Source: Clostridium sp. TW13
GTDB lineage: Bacteria > Bacillota > Clostridia > Clostridiales > Clostridiaceae
NCBI RefSeq assembly: GCF_024345225.1
Contig: NZ_BROD01000001.1
Span: 2,676,362-2,740,361 of the forward strand
Reading direction: 5' to 3'
DNA: 64,000 nt
Positions 45,508 to 56,006 of the stretch are shown here, one piece after another. The notes under the pieces are model-generated. The model ran no database searches and had not been told where the DNA came from. It was given only the letters and a program-made list of their open reading frames with translations. Both the position numbers and the translations under genes were made by a program. The first letter of the stretch is position 1, and each line of letters begins with the position of its first letter.

Positions 45508-46980
45508 CTAATTTTCAAACTTTATTGAATCTAACTCATTACAGATACCATCAATAGCATTATAACTATTATTTATATCCACAACACTATTATTAAGTTC
45601 ATCTATTGCAGCGAAAATTTCTTCCATAGTTGCTGCAGTATTTTCAATATCTTCACTTATATTCTTTGCTGAATTTAATGTTTTCTTCATTGAATCTTCT
45701 AATATTAAAGACTGCTCTTTAACATTCTTTGAGTGACTCAATACCTTTGATGTATTCACATCTACTTCTTTAAATACCCTCTTAACTTCTTCAGTATGAT
45801 TATTGCAAATTTCAATTGATTTTTGTTCATTTAAAACTGTATTTGAAACTTCAATAGTTTTATTTGATATATTATTTAATATCTCTTCTACCTTATCTGT
45901 GGATGCCTTTGAATCTTCAGCCAATTTTCTTACTTCTTCTGCAACTACTGCAAAGCCCTTACCATGTTCACCAGCTCTCGCTGCTTCTATAGATGCATTT
46001 AATGCTAAAAGATTAGTTTGCTCTGAAATACTATTTATTGTACTAATTATTTGAACTATTTTTGTACTTTCTTCACTTAATTCATTTATTAAGTTAACAG
46101 CGCTAGTTATATTTTCATTTACACTAGTCATTTCTGCTGATAGTATGTCCACTTTTTTGGTTCCCTCTAAAACAACTTCTTCAGTTGAAACTGTTAAATT
46201 CTCCATATCATTTATTGCATATGTAACTGATTCAACATTATCATTACCTATCTCTACTGCAGACTTCATGTTTTCCATGACATCAACTTCTTTTGTAGTC
46301 CTATCAGCTATATTTCTTACTGAAATAGTTATCTCTTCTGAGATTTGACCTGTTGTAGATATACCTTGCTTTATTCTTTCATTAGCTTGTGCTAATACCT
46401 TTATAGTCTCGGCTACCTTAGTCAATAAAGTTTCAGCCTTAGATTTTGAATCCAAAATTTCTTTATGGTTTGCTTGAGCATTTTTGTAAATCTTATCTAC
46501 TATTCCAGCATTAACAACTTGCATAGCAGCACCAATTGCAATAAATGCCACAAAAAATACTAGAGTATCATATCCTAAACTATTAAATAAACTACTCTTA
46601 TTTCCAATGAAAAATACAATTAACATTATTATACTTGCTACTGCATCTATAATAATTACTTTTAATTCCTCATATACACTTATCATTATAAAGCCAAAAT
46701 AAATCATTATATAATTTATTAAACTGGGTTCTGTAACAAACATTACTGCTATACCTGCTACAAACATAAATACATTATAATACATAGTTTGTACTGAGTA
46801 CTTTTTCCAAATTAAGAATACATCCAAAATCAATAAAGGTGATGACATTACTCCAATTAAAAGTAGTTCCTTCATGTCAACTTTTAAAACAATGTCTAAT
46901 ATTACTCTTATTACTCCCGACACTAAAAAACCTAATAATAAAATTTTATTTTTTACATCAATGCTTTTTTTATAATCCAT
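45508..46980 (-). CDS. Methyl-accepting chemotaxis protein with polytopic N-terminus
   Basis: This is a 490-residue receptor. The N-terminal ~165 residues contain six hydrophobic helices with short loops and no extracellular sensor domain, so the signal must come from within the membrane or from inside the cell. The signalling domain (about 190-490) has the conserved tip [20 protein letters not shown] followed by [20 protein letters not shown]. There is no clear HAMP domain. It resembles clostridial receptors with six-helix input modules, of unknown ligand. AAGGGGG precedes the ATG. Confidence 0.87.
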   Translation of the reverse strand: MDYKKSIDVKNKILLLGFLVSGVIRVILDIVLKVDMKELLLIGVMSSPLLILDVFLIWKKYSVQTMYYNVFMFVAGIAVMFVTEPSLINYIMIYFGFIMISVYEELKVIIIDAVASIIMLIVFFIGNKSSLFNSLGYDTLVFFVAFIAIGAAMQVVNAGIVDKIYKNAQANHKEILDSKSKAETLLTKVAETIKVLAQANERIKQGISTTGQISEEITISVRNIADRTTKEVDVMENMKSAVEIGNDNVESVTYAINDMENLTVSTEEVVLEGTKKVDILSAEMTSVNENITSAVNLINELSEESTKIVQIISTINSISEQTNLLALNASIEAARAGEHGKGFAVVAEEVRKLAEDSKASTDKVEEILNNISNKTIEVSNTVLNEQKSIEICNNHTEEVKRVFKEVDVNTSKVLSHSKNVKEQSLILEDSMKKTLNSAKNISEDIENTAATMEEIFAAIDELNNSVVDINNSYNAIDGICNELDSIKFEN

Positions 46981-47272
46981 TCCTTTTCCCCCTTAGTTTT
47001 TATCACACTCTACTTAATTTTACCATAAAATTAGACTTTTCTACATAACTTACGTTGTTTTTTTATTTTTATATAATACTTTTTATATTGTGACTAAATT
47101 TAAAATTAAAGTTCTGTTTTATTGTCATTTTATGAATTATCAAAGTTCTATATAAACATTTTTTAATAATAGTGATATAATTAGTAAAAATGCAATTCTA
47201 TTTTTTGCTAAATTATAATATTTTTTATAATTTAATTTTATAAATAGAGTCATCATTTAGGAGGGACATAAA

Positions 47273-48271
47273 ATGAACATAAAAATTAAAGGGATAGAAT
47301 ACTATCATCCAAAATCAAAATACTCTAACGAATACTTTATTAATCACTTCAACAAGAGAGGTATAGATATTTCTGGTCTTTTAGAAGCATCCGGTAGACA
47401 AAACAGATATATATCTGATGATCCAAATGAAAATTCATTAACTATGGCAATTGAAGCTTCGAAAAAAGTAGTCCAAGCCTCAAATATTGATTTAAATGAT
47501 ATAGGTTTAGTTGTTTGTGTATCTACTACACCAGAATTTCTAGCACCTACAAACGCTATGAGAATTCATAAAATTCTTGGATTGACCAGAAAAGCTATAG
47601 CCTATGATATGAATGCAAATTGTTCTGGACTAGTAATAGCTATGGACCAAGTTTGTAGAATGATGAAAAGCAACAATAGTTTAAAATATACTTTAGTTGT
47701 AGGAGTTGATCAATTATTCAGACATACTGATCCTAATGATTCGCTTACACATACAAACTTCGCAGAATCTGCCTGTGCTATATTGCTTGAAAATGTAGAT
47801 GATACTTGCTCTGACTTTCTAGATAGTTCATTCTTCACATATAATGAATATAGTAATTACGTAACATTTCCCCCAAAAGGATTATCTACATTACTTGATA
47901 GCGTAGAAATTAAAGACGGTGAGGATAATATAATTAAGTATGATGATTTTAATTGTGATGATGCCTTTGCTAGTTCAATAGATTCAATAAATGAAATGCT
48001 TTCAAGAAATAACTTAAAAAAATCTGATATAAAATTATATTGCTTATCTCAATTTGCCAAAAGCAATATAGATAATATAAAAGATACCTTAGAAGAACCT
48101 GAATCTAAATTTCCATTCATAGGTGATGAATTTGGATATACTGGATTGACAAGCCCATTTATAGCTCTTAAAGATTCTATTGATAAAAATAAAATTCAAC
48201 GTGGAGACCATATTATATTGTGGACAGTTGGTGTAGGTGTTATTGCCTCAGGAATACTTTTAAGATACTAA
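47273..48271 (+). CDS. KAS III-like thiolase-fold protein with altered active site
   Basis: This is a 332-residue member of the 3-oxoacyl-ACP synthase III family. The N-terminal half with ISDDPNENSLTMAIEASKK, the nucleophile Cys117 in DMNANCSGLVIAM, and the C-terminal GDHIILWTVGVGVIASG are typical. However, the catalytic histidine of the HQAN motif is Ser259 (LSQFAKSN) and the catalytic asparagine of GNTSAAS is Tyr289 (GYTGLTSP). With Cys but not His and Asn, decarboxylative condensation is unlikely; acyl transfer or hydrolysis, as in some KAS III-like acyltransferases, is possible. It stands alone, with GGAGGG before the ATG and a long hairpin after the stop. Confidence 0.83.
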   Translation: MNIKIKGIEYYHPKSKYSNEYFINHFNKRGIDISGLLEASGRQNRYISDDPNENSLTMAIEASKKVVQASNIDLNDIGLVVCVSTTPEFLAPTNAMRIHKILGLTRKAIAYDMNANCSGLVIAMDQVCRMMKSNNSLKYTLVVGVDQLFRHTDPNDSLTHTNFAESACAILLENVDDTCSDFLDSSFFTYNEYSNYVTFPPKGLSTLLDSVEIKDGEDNIIKYDDFNCDDAFASSIDSINEMLSRNNLKKSDIKLYCLSQFAKSNIDNIKDTLEEPESKFPFIGDEFGYTGLTSPFIALKDSIDKNKIQRGDHIILWTVGVGVIASGILLRY

Positions 48272-48294
48272 TTTTTATTGCAGATTATATTTAA

Positions 48295-48341
48295 TTCTAT
48301 GCAGTAGAAGATAGTGATTCACTATTTTCTACTGCATAGAA
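48295..48341. repeat. Long near-perfect hairpin without T-tract after the KAS III-like gene
   Basis: The 22-bp arms begin TTCTATGCAGTAGAAGATAG and pair throughout, with one G:T pair, around a 3-base loop. No T-run follows (AATCATGCC). It may work as a weak terminator, an mRNA-stabilising end or a small palindromic repeat. Confidence 0.7.
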
Positions 48342-48497
48342 ATCATGCCTATAAATTCTTAAGTACTTTTCATCACTCCTATAATAAGCTTAGAAACTAA
48401 TTACATTTAAGTAACATTTATGGAATATTTTTGTAAACTATTTTATTAAGAAAAGAGCAATAATATTATAGAAAGTTATTTGATAGGGGTGTAATTT

Positions 48498-49880
48498 ATG
48501 AAGCGAAGTTTAATTTTTTCTATATCTTTAATATGTATTTCCACTATTTTAGTTGGTTGCAGTTCTCAAAACAAATCATCTAAGATATCCATCTCACAAG
48601 GACAGCAACAAAATGCAGATAGTAAAAAAAATAATGTAACTCCTGAAATTGATTATTCTAATTTTAAAGGGTTTAATATGAATAAAGATGATTTAAAATT
48701 ACAAGTAAACGGTAAGAACTTTAATTTCAAATTGCCAATCTATTTAGATAAGAATAGATATTACTTTCCATTAAATGAATTTATTGATCAACTTAATGGT
48801 AAAGTGAATTTAGAAAACAATTTAATAAATATGAAAATCGATAATAAAACCTATTCAATTGATATTAAAGACAATATTGCTATTTGCCCAGATAAAAAAT
48901 TTAAATTAAAAAAATCATTATTACAAGAAAATAAAATATTTTATATTGGTTTATCTGATTTATCCAACATGCTAAATTTGTATACACGATGGAATAAGGA
49001 CACCAAGACTATTAGTTGCAAAATTGATGGATTTAGCAAATCTACTGATGTCACTCCATACCAAGGAAAAATAAAAAAACTAGGTTTTCTACGTCTTGAA
49101 GATGTTGGGGTAAGTTCCCAATCCTATGATAAAGATTATTTTGAAAGACTTAGACTTATAGGAAATTACTTAAATGAAAGAAAAGTTCCTTATCATATTG
49201 CTTGGATACCAAGGTTTGTAATTCCAAGCTGTAAAATAGATAATGATCCCTTAGTAAAAAATAACTTTGACATAGCTGAGATGGTTTTTAGTTTAGACTT
49301 TTTCTTAACACATAATGGTGTTATAGGACTTCATGGATATACTCATCAATATAACAACACAGAATCAACAGTTGGATGTGAATTTGGTAAGTGTCAACCA
49401 TCTCCAGAAATATGTAAGGAAAGAATTGAAAAAGCTCTATCAACTGCTTCTTATTTGGATATTCCTGTTGATTTTTTCGAAGCACCGCATTATGAAATTA
49501 CCCCTGCCCAAAATAAAGTTGTGGAAAAGTATTTTAAGATATTATATTATCCATTTTGCGATTTAGGGCCTAGATACATTGATTTAACAAAGCCACAATT
49601 AAGCCCATACAATAAATCATCCTACTATATTTCATCACCATTGGATTATATACCTGTCGATAAAGAAGACAGTGCTTTAAAAAGGATAAAAAATTCAAGT
49701 ATAAATAACATGGGAAGTGTATTTTATCATCCAAACCTTGAGAAAAAATTTATAACCTTATCACAAGATTCTGATGGTTCTCCTACATTCACATATCAAG
49801 CCAACTCTACACTAAAAAAATTAATTGATATATTACAAAGTAAAGGATTCAACATCGCTAAGGTAACAGATATTCATTAA
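48498..49880 (+). CDS. Lipoprotein with copper-amine-oxidase-N-like and DUF2334 deacetylase-like domains
   Basis: This is a 460-residue secreted lipoprotein. The signal peptide ends in the lipobox LVGC with Cys21. A Ser/Gln/Asn linker is followed by a domain of the copper amine oxidase N-terminal-like type (about 60-145: KLQVNGKNFNFKLPIYLDKN, YFPLNEFIDQL), often used for cell-wall attachment. The C-terminal ~300 residues are a DUF2334-type carbohydrate-esterase fold with RLEDVGVSSQ, HIAWIPRFV, IGLHGYTHQY and FEAPHYEITP. These are the metal-binding Asp and His motifs of polysaccharide deacetylase relatives. It probably modifies a wall or extracellular glycan. A terminator follows. Confidence 0.83.
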   Translation: MKRSLIFSISLICISTILVGCSSQNKSSKISISQGQQQNADSKKNNVTPEIDYSNFKGFNMNKDDLKLQVNGKNFNFKLPIYLDKNRYYFPLNEFIDQLNGKVNLENNLINMKIDNKTYSIDIKDNIAICPDKKFKLKKSLLQENKIFYIGLSDLSNMLNLYTRWNKDTKTISCKIDGFSKSTDVTPYQGKIKKLGFLRLEDVGVSSQSYDKDYFERLRLIGNYLNERKVPYHIAWIPRFVIPSCKIDNDPLVKNNFDIAEMVFSLDFFLTHNGVIGLHGYTHQYNNTESTVGCEFGKCQPSPEICKERIEKALSTASYLDIPVDFFEAPHYEITPAQNKVVEKYFKILYYPFCDLGPRYIDLTKPQLSPYNKSSYYISSPLDYIPVDKEDSALKRIKNSSINNMGSVFYHPNLEKKFITLSQDSDGSPTFTYQANSTLKKLIDILQSKGFNIAKVTDIH

Positions 49881-49899
49881 GCTATTAGTATGTATATAA

Positions 49900-49927
49900 A
49901 AAACAGCACATTTTAACGTGCTGTTTT
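49900..49927. terminator. Bidirectional terminator between lipoprotein and HD-GYP genes
   Basis: The 10-bp stem AAAACAGCAC/GTGCTGTTTT has an 8-base loop and is flanked by A- and T-runs. Confidence 0.9.
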
Positions 49928-49962
49928 TATATCCTAAAAATATTCTGTTTGATTTAATCTAC

Positions 49963-51102
49963 TTAATTAAATAACTTAATTGCCACATTGGCTATTTCTG
50001 GATTGAATTGCTTTCCCATCTCTTTACGAATGATTTCTAATGCTTGACTTGAAGATAGTGCACTTCTGTATGCTCTTTCTGAAGTCATTGCATCATAAGC
50101 ATCCGCTACTTGTATTATCTGTGATTCAAATGGTATATCATTATGATTTATTCCACGTGGGTATCCTGTACCATCATAGTTTTCATGATGATTATAAGCA
50201 TAATTTGTAATATTAGAAAATCCACTTATTTTCTCTAATATAATCTTAGTATACACTGGATGTTCTTTGATAATATTATATTCTTCTTCAGTTAATCTTC
50301 CTGGTTTGTTTAATATTTCAGTTGAAATACCAATCTTACCAATATCATGTAGTAAGGCTGCAGTACCAATATCATTTATTTGCTGCTTTGATAAATGAAG
50401 CCCTTCTGCAATAGCACAACTATACTGCCTTACCCTCTTTGCATGGCCTTCTGTATACTTATCCTTAACTTCAATAGCAGATACCAACGCTGTTACCATC
50501 TCATCATACATTTTCTTTTCTCTATCATATAAAATCTTTTGAGTATAAAAATTAGATATAATTTGAGAATAAAACTTTAATATCTTCTTTGAAGTTCTTG
50601 AAAAACTATTCTTAGTAAAGCAGTCAAAACAAATTACTCCCACATTCAATCCTTCTACTTGAATTGGTGCATACAAACAAGTATAATCTGAATAAGTTCC
50701 AAGCTTCTTCATAACAGTTATCTTTTCTTCAGAATATTTCTCATTGTCTCTTTTCTGAACATAGATTTCATATGCCTCAACACTTGCATTAGAAGAACAA
50801 TTATAATCAATAAAAGCATCTTCTTTTTTAAAAACAAGTTGTGACAATGTTTCAACATTATATCCCTTACTAACTATTGGCACATATTTATCATCTATAA
50901 GTTCAAAAAAAGTTCCCTTTTCTGCTTCTGGTATAAGTTTAAAAGCACCAAAAAAAATCTCTTCTAAAAAATCTTTTTTGCTCATGTTGTGCATATTAAT
51001 AAAAGAATCAACTACTAAAATTATTTTATTATAGTTTATTTCTTCAGTTTCTACTTCAACTTCATTGCTCTCAGCATTTGAATTTTTCAATAATTTTTCC
51101 AT
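49963..51102 (-). CDS. GAF-HD-GYP cyclic di-GMP phosphodiesterase
   Basis: This is a 379-residue protein with an N-terminal GAF domain (about 25-190) and a C-terminal HD-GYP domain (about 195-379). The metal-binding motifs are complete: ALVSAIEVKDKYTEGHAKRV, LLHDIGKIGI, NKPGRLTEEEYNIIKEHP, HHENYDGTGYPRGI and VADAYDAMTSERAYR. It should hydrolyse cyclic di-GMP. There is no membrane segment, so the GAF domain senses a cytoplasmic ligand. Together with the EAL-GGDEF protein at 30101 it shows that cyclic di-GMP signalling works in this organism. It is divergent from the small zinc-ribbon gene. Confidence 0.92.
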   Translation of the reverse strand: MEKLLKNSNAESNEVEVETEEINYNKIILVVDSFINMHNMSKKDFLEEIFFGAFKLIPEAEKGTFFELIDDKYVPIVSKGYNVETLSQLVFKKEDAFIDYNCSSNASVEAYEIYVQKRDNEKYSEEKITVMKKLGTYSDYTCLYAPIQVEGLNVGVICFDCFTKNSFSRTSKKILKFYSQIISNFYTQKILYDREKKMYDEMVTALVSAIEVKDKYTEGHAKRVRQYSCAIAEGLHLSKQQINDIGTAALLHDIGKIGISTEILNKPGRLTEEEYNIIKEHPVYTKIILEKISGFSNITNYAYNHHENYDGTGYPRGINHNDIPFESQIIQVADAYDAMTSERAYRSALSSSQALEIIRKEMGKQFNPEIANVAIKLFN

Positions 51103-51300
51103 TAGTATCCTCCCCGAAAAAACATCAATATATATAAATTCATTCTTATATTTAGATAAAGTCTTAAGTACACAAAGTTTATTTTTTAATTATTAAATTT
51201 CATTTAAAAAGCTGTTATCTATCATATTCTTATTCAATCTAAAATATATTATAAATATATCCCAAAAACACAGAATATAAACAGAAAGGAGTCCATATAA

Positions 51301-51441
51301 ATGGCAAAAAATAAAAGAGGAAAGGCTATTAAAAAAATACTAAACTGGAGAGGTACTTGTCCTATATGTAAAAGAACCCGAGTTAAACTTCTCTGGGAAA
51401 AAGATGGACAAAAAGTATGTAAAATATGTGGTAATAAATAA
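51301..51441 (+). CDS. Small zinc-ribbon protein (46 residues)
   Basis: This is a short gene of 47 codons including the stop. The protein starts MAKNKRGKAIKKILNWRG and carries two CxxC knuckles, Cys20/Cys23 (TCPICK) and Cys40/Cys43 (VCKICG), 16 residues apart, which is a classic zinc ribbon. It is very basic at the N-terminus, like small ribosome- or RNA-associated proteins. AAAGGAG lies 9 bases before the ATG. I see no closer family. The open frame on the opposite strand is a shadow. Its upstream neighbour is the divergent HD-GYP gene. Confidence 0.82.
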   Translation: MAKNKRGKAIKKILNWRGTCPICKRTRVKLLWEKDGQKVCKICGNK

Positions 51442-51604
51442 AGTGTACTCCCCCTAGTAATTTTACTATAAATATAGCTATAATTACAATATATTCTACA
51501 TTTATACACTATAACTTTAAATTCTTAAGTTTTCACTACATTTTATATATCTTTTTTTAAATTTATATAGAGAACTTGATTAAGTTATAATTTAAAAAAT
51601 GTAA

Positions 51605-51642
51605 AAAAAGCTGTAAACAACATCGGTTATTTACAGCTTTTT
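51605..51642 (-). terminator. Terminator of the chemoreceptor at 51652
   Basis: The 13-bp stem AAAAAGCTGTAAA/TTTACAGCTTTTT has a 12-base loop and a T-run on the minus strand. Confidence 0.9.
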
Positions 51643-51651
51643 ATGTTTCTT

Positions 51652-53649
51652 TTATTCCACTTTAAAGCCATCAACCTTACTTATCAAATCATCTACTGAT
51701 TCATTTAATTTTAAAGCTATATCTGCAACTTCTTCTGTAGATGAAAGCATCTCCTCAGCTGAAGCAGATATTTCTTCTGTAGATGCTGACACTTCTTCCG
51801 AAACTGATGCAATACTTTCAATCTTCTTTAGGACTACAGCCTTAGCCTTAATAGCATTTTCTACTGAAGAATAAGTTGCATCCACCATTGGCGTTATCTT
51901 TTGAACAGATTGAAGTATATTATCAAAAGATTCTATAGTCTTATCCACAACATTGGCCTGTTCTCCTATTAAGTCACCCATTTGTTTTGAAGTGCCAATT
52001 ACCGCTTCTGTCTCTCTACTCACTGAGTTTATTAATTCCATTATTTCACCAGAAGCTTTACTAGATTGTTCAGCCAATTGTCTCACCTCATCAGCTACCA
52101 CAGCAAATCCCTTACCTTGTTCTCCAGCCCTAGCCGCTTCAATAGCAGCATTCAATGCTAAAAGATTTGTTTGTTCAGAAATTTCATTAATTGAATCAGT
52201 AATCTTTCCTATCTCTCCAACTGTTGTTCCTAATTCATTTATCTTATTATTAACTACTGCTGAAAATTGCTTTACTTTAACTATAGATTCAGTAAGTGAT
52301 TCAATATAATCCTTCCCTATAACTGCCTTACCCTCTGCATCTTTACTGCTTGAATTTACATTAGTAACTTTATTATAAATATCATCTAATTCTCCGTTAA
52401 ACTTCTCCAATTCACTTGTAACATCTAATAACTCACGAGTTTGATCTACAGCTCCATTGGATATTCCTTCAATTGCCATTGCTACTTCATTAGCTGCAAC
52501 TGCCATCTCCTTTGATGTACTAGTAAGAGTGCTAGACATATTGTTAACACTAAAACTATTTTCTTTAACACCTGATACAGAAAATCTTAGCTTTTCCATA
52601 GTCTCATTAATCTTATCAGCCATTATACCAATTTCATCTTTAGTTTTAATACTTAATTTAGTAGTAAAATCACCTTCTGATATGTTATCCATAGCTTTTA
52701 CTACACTATTAATATGATTAGTAAGAGCCCTTGCAATAGCCATTGATAGAAGAACTGAAAGTATTAATGCTACTCCTGATATAGTAAATATTACAGTCAT
52801 AACAATTGAACTTATTCCTGTCAATTCACTCTCTGGAATATTAGCTAAGTATATTAATCCTGTATTTTTATCTGCACTATAAACTACTAGCTTTTTTACA
52901 CCATTATATACATATTCAGCACTTCCTGTTTTTTTGCTTAATATCTCATTACCAACACTTGTTTTCAATATTCCTTTTTGGAAAATTTCAGTTTGCTTAG
53001 GATGCATTACAGTTGTACCATCACTATCAATAGCAAACAGATAGCCTGATTCTCCTATTTTTATATTAGTTACATATTTCTGTGATAATTTTTGCAAATC
53101 AATTGAGAATACTATGTATCCTTGAATTGTATTTTGTCTATCCAATATTGGCACTGCTACAGGAAATATTGCATTTCCTGTACTCATACTCTTCTTTACT
53201 TTTCCCATTACTAAAGTCTTAGTTTCTTTAGCTTCATTTAAGTAATCTGGTACAGTATATGGTTTATTCTCAATTCCACTATTAATAGCATCTCCTATAG
53301 GTAGCTGGTTTTTACTTATAATAACTATATTAGAAAACACTTTGTACTTGTCCATCATCGACTTGTATTTATCAATAAATTCAGCTTTAGTTATCGGCAT
53401 TCCTTTGTTATCTCCACTTAAATATCCAACAAGCATGCCATCATGTTGAGAATCTAAAGCTACATTCTTAACCATTTCTAAAGTACCTTCCATGGTACTT
53501 TTAGATACATTAAGCTCTTCTTGTAATCTTTTATATGCGTCATTTAAATTATAATTTTTCACCACTGTACTAACAATAATTCCCGAAATAACCAAAGGAA
53601 CTATTGCAAAAATGGTAAAATACATAATAAACTTTTTCTTTAGTTTCAT
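51652..53649 (-). CDS. Methyl-accepting chemotaxis protein with dCache sensor (1)
   Basis: This is a 665-residue transmembrane chemoreceptor. TM1 is at about 8-28, an extracellular dCache-type domain runs from about 30 to 275 with the PAS-like segments [14 protein letters not shown] and [19 protein letters not shown], and TM2 is at about 280-305. A HAMP domain follows (about 305-360), then the coiled-coil signalling domain with the tip [20 protein letters not shown] and [19 protein letters not shown]. The ligand is unknown. It lies 47 bases downstream of the second dCache receptor and is probably co-transcribed with it. Confidence 0.93.
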   Translation of the reverse strand: MKLKKKFIMYFTIFAIVPLVISGIIVSTVVKNYNLNDAYKRLQEELNVSKSTMEGTLEMVKNVALDSQHDGMLVGYLSGDNKGMPITKAEFIDKYKSMMDKYKVFSNIVIISKNQLPIGDAINSGIENKPYTVPDYLNEAKETKTLVMGKVKKSMSTGNAIFPVAVPILDRQNTIQGYIVFSIDLQKLSQKYVTNIKIGESGYLFAIDSDGTTVMHPKQTEIFQKGILKTSVGNEILSKKTGSAEYVYNGVKKLVVYSADKNTGLIYLANIPESELTGISSIVMTVIFTISGVALILSVLLSMAIARALTNHINSVVKAMDNISEGDFTTKLSIKTKDEIGIMADKINETMEKLRFSVSGVKENSFSVNNMSSTLTSTSKEMAVAANEVAMAIEGISNGAVDQTRELLDVTSELEKFNGELDDIYNKVTNVNSSSKDAEGKAVIGKDYIESLTESIVKVKQFSAVVNNKINELGTTVGEIGKITDSINEISEQTNLLALNAAIEAARAGEQGKGFAVVADEVRQLAEQSSKASGEIMELINSVSRETEAVIGTSKQMGDLIGEQANVVDKTIESFDNILQSVQKITPMVDATYSSVENAIKAKAVVLKKIESIASVSEEVSASTEEISASAEEMLSSTEEVADIALKLNESVDDLISKVDGFKVE

Positions 53650-53696
53650 TTTCCTCTCTCCTATAATTTATTAATTATAATAAATTTCACTACATT

Positions 53697-55739
53697 TTAT
53701 AATTTGAATTGATTAACTGTATGTTTAAGTCTATTCACCAACTCTTCCAATCTATTTGTTGTATCACCAATTTGGTGCATATACGCTGATTGTTGCTCAT
53801 TTGCTGCAGTAACCTCTTCAGTTGAAGCAGAATTTTCTTCTGTAACAGCTGCAACATTACTTATTACCTCATTTGTAATATTAGCTTTACCTGCAATGCT
53901 ATTTGCAGCATTTGCTACTTCCAATACAACAGAATTAATATCATTAAATACCTTTTCTATATCTTCAAAACTCTTTCCAACTGATGTTGCTATCTCAACA
54001 CCTTGATTAACATCATTTGTACCTTGATTCATTTTAGTAGCTATATTTTCTATCTGCTTTTGAACTCCGCCTATAAGATCAGCAATTTTATTTGAAGCAA
54101 TGCTTGATTGTTCTGCCAACTTTCTTACTTCTTCAGCAACAACTGCAAATCCTTTTCCTTGTTCCCCAGCTCTTGCAGCTTCAATAGCTGCATTAAGTGC
54201 TAATAAATTAGTTTGTTCAGAAATATCACTTATCACATCTACTATTTGTCCAATTTCCTTTGATTGATCCAATAAATTTTGAGTTTCTTTAACATTATAA
54301 CTATTACTATTAGCTATAGTTTTTATACTTTCTACTGCCTCTTTAACACCTTTTGCTCCATAGTTACTTACCTTTTTAGATTGTTCTACAACACTAATCA
54401 TATAATTACACTTATTAGAAACTTCCTTTATTTCCTCAACCAATTCAGTGGTAACCATTGAAGCTTTACCTGCACTTTCAGCCTGTGTTACAGCTCCAGC
54501 TGCAATTTCTTGCATACTTTTTGAAACTTCATCTGTTCCTCTTAATGATTCTTCTGTTGCCATAAGCAAATCACTAGATAAAGTGCTGACTTCATTTGCA
54601 GAATCACTTATAGCCCCTATCATTTCCTTAAGCTTTAATGCTGTATTATTTAAACTCATACCAACATGTCCAATTTCGTCATCATTCTTAACTTCTAACC
54701 GTTTTGTAAGATCTCCTGATGCAATTTCTTCTGAAAATGCAGATAATTTTATTATTGGTGCTGTTAACTTTTTAGCTACCAAATAAATAACGCCACCGAT
54801 AATAAGCACAAGCACAGCTGTTAATGAAAGTAAAATATACATCAACCTATCTACAGAAGCAAACAACTCTGATTCTGATATTACACTTGCTATACTCCAC
54901 CCTGATAAAGCAACTCTATGATAGAATGCTATGTAATTATCACTGCCTGATGCAAAACGCATAACCCCTGTTTCTTTATTAAGCATGTCACTTCCTAGCA
55001 ATTTAATGTTTGTATCCTTTACATCTGAAATCTTGCTTTTCATTACTAAAGATTGATCTGGATGCACAAGAATAGTACCATCTTTTCCTATCAATAAACT
55101 ATATCCTTTTTGTCCAAATTTAAAATTCTTTACCTTATCTTGAATAAACGATAAATTCACAGCTGAAATCATTGTTCCTATAGATTTATCACTTTCATCC
55201 TTTATTGGTACTCCCATTACAACCAAAGTTTTCCCTGTTCCCTTTGATATTACTGGATTTGATATATTGTATTCAACTCCACTCATAAGGGTTTTATACC
55301 AAGGTTTCTCTGATACATCCCCTATTACAAATTTTCCATTTGAATATTGAGCTCTGGATTTACCATCATTGTTAAACAATGTAGCTGAAGCATTATCATA
55401 TTCACCCGGATAATTCTTATCTAAGTATTTGATTCTATCTGAATTAAATTTATCCACAGCATTGATATCTTTATCAATAAGCTTAGCTGTAGGTGTATTT
55501 GCTGAACTTCTAACTTCAAGAAGTTTTCCTTCTAACCAAGTATTTATATTTTCAGTTAGTTTGCCTGTTTCCTCAATTCTACCACTAACAATTTCTTGCT
55601 TAACCGTATCTCTAAATTGATAAATTGCAATAGAACTTAAAATTAACATACCGATAATAACAATTGGTAAAATACTTACTAATAACTTAGTTTTAAAAGA
55701 CGATTTTTTTAATGACTTGCGTGAGAACTTTTTTGACAC
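53697..55739 (-). CDS. Methyl-accepting chemotaxis protein with dCache sensor (2)
   Basis: This is a 680-residue chemoreceptor with TM1 (about 18-40), a dCache domain (about 45-295; [12 protein letters not shown] and [19 protein letters not shown] are typical), TM2 (about 297-320), HAMP (about 320-372) and the signalling tip [20 protein letters not shown]. The WY pair in KPWY is a common ligand-pocket element of dCache_1, but the full amino-acid-binding motif is not complete here. The start is GTG at 55739 with GGGGGGA upstream. It is followed by the related receptor at 51652, which suggests gene duplication. Confidence 0.93.
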   Translation of the reverse strand: MSKKFSRKSLKKSSFKTKLLVSILPIVIIGMLILSSIAIYQFRDTVKQEIVSGRIEETGKLTENINTWLEGKLLEVRSSANTPTAKLIDKDINAVDKFNSDRIKYLDKNYPGEYDNASATLFNNDGKSRAQYSNGKFVIGDVSEKPWYKTLMSGVEYNISNPVISKGTGKTLVVMGVPIKDESDKSIGTMISAVNLSFIQDKVKNFKFGQKGYSLLIGKDGTILVHPDQSLVMKSKISDVKDTNIKLLGSDMLNKETGVMRFASGSDNYIAFYHRVALSGWSIASVISESELFASVDRLMYILLSLTAVLVLIIGGVIYLVAKKLTAPIIKLSAFSEEIASGDLTKRLEVKNDDEIGHVGMSLNNTALKLKEMIGAISDSANEVSTLSSDLLMATEESLRGTDEVSKSMQEIAAGAVTQAESAGKASMVTTELVEEIKEVSNKCNYMISVVEQSKKVSNYGAKGVKEAVESIKTIANSNSYNVKETQNLLDQSKEIGQIVDVISDISEQTNLLALNAAIEAARAGEQGKGFAVVAEEVRKLAEQSSIASNKIADLIGGVQKQIENIATKMNQGTNDVNQGVEIATSVGKSFEDIEKVFNDINSVVLEVANAANSIAGKANITNEVISNVAAVTEENSASTEEVTAANEQQSAYMHQIGDTTNRLEELVNRLKHTVNQFKL

Positions 55740-55965
55740 CTTTTATCCCCCCATAAAATTGTTTTACTTACATTACTTTAAAGTAATTAAATTGGATTAG
55801 TAACTTATACAACTTATCAATTTATAACTCAGTTTAATAATATCATAAACCCTATTCCCCCACAATAAATTTTGTCTTTTTTTGTCGTTATGTGTCTTTG
55901 GTAATTTTTGAATTCCCCCCCAACTTTAGTTTTATAAAATTCAAATTATTTTGTTTATGAAAAAA

Positions 55966-55993
55966 GGGCAAGAATCTTTATAGATTCTCACCC
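55966..55993 (-). terminator. Terminator of the chemoreceptor at 56007
   Basis: On the minus strand the 12-bp stem GGGTGAGAATCT/AGATTCTTGCCC has a 4-base loop and is followed by six T. Confidence 0.92.
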
Positions 55994-56006
55994 TACTTCA
56001 CAACTA

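Noticed and set aside
51249-51509. 86-codon open frame on the minus strand
   Set aside because: It lies opposite the zinc-ribbon gene, has no ribosome site and starts without a family-like sequence; the plus-strand 46-residue gene has all signals.
55740-56006. Sigma-28-type flagellar promoter ahead of the chemoreceptor at 53697
   Set aside because: No TAAA-N15-GCCGATAA-like pair with proper spacing could be found.
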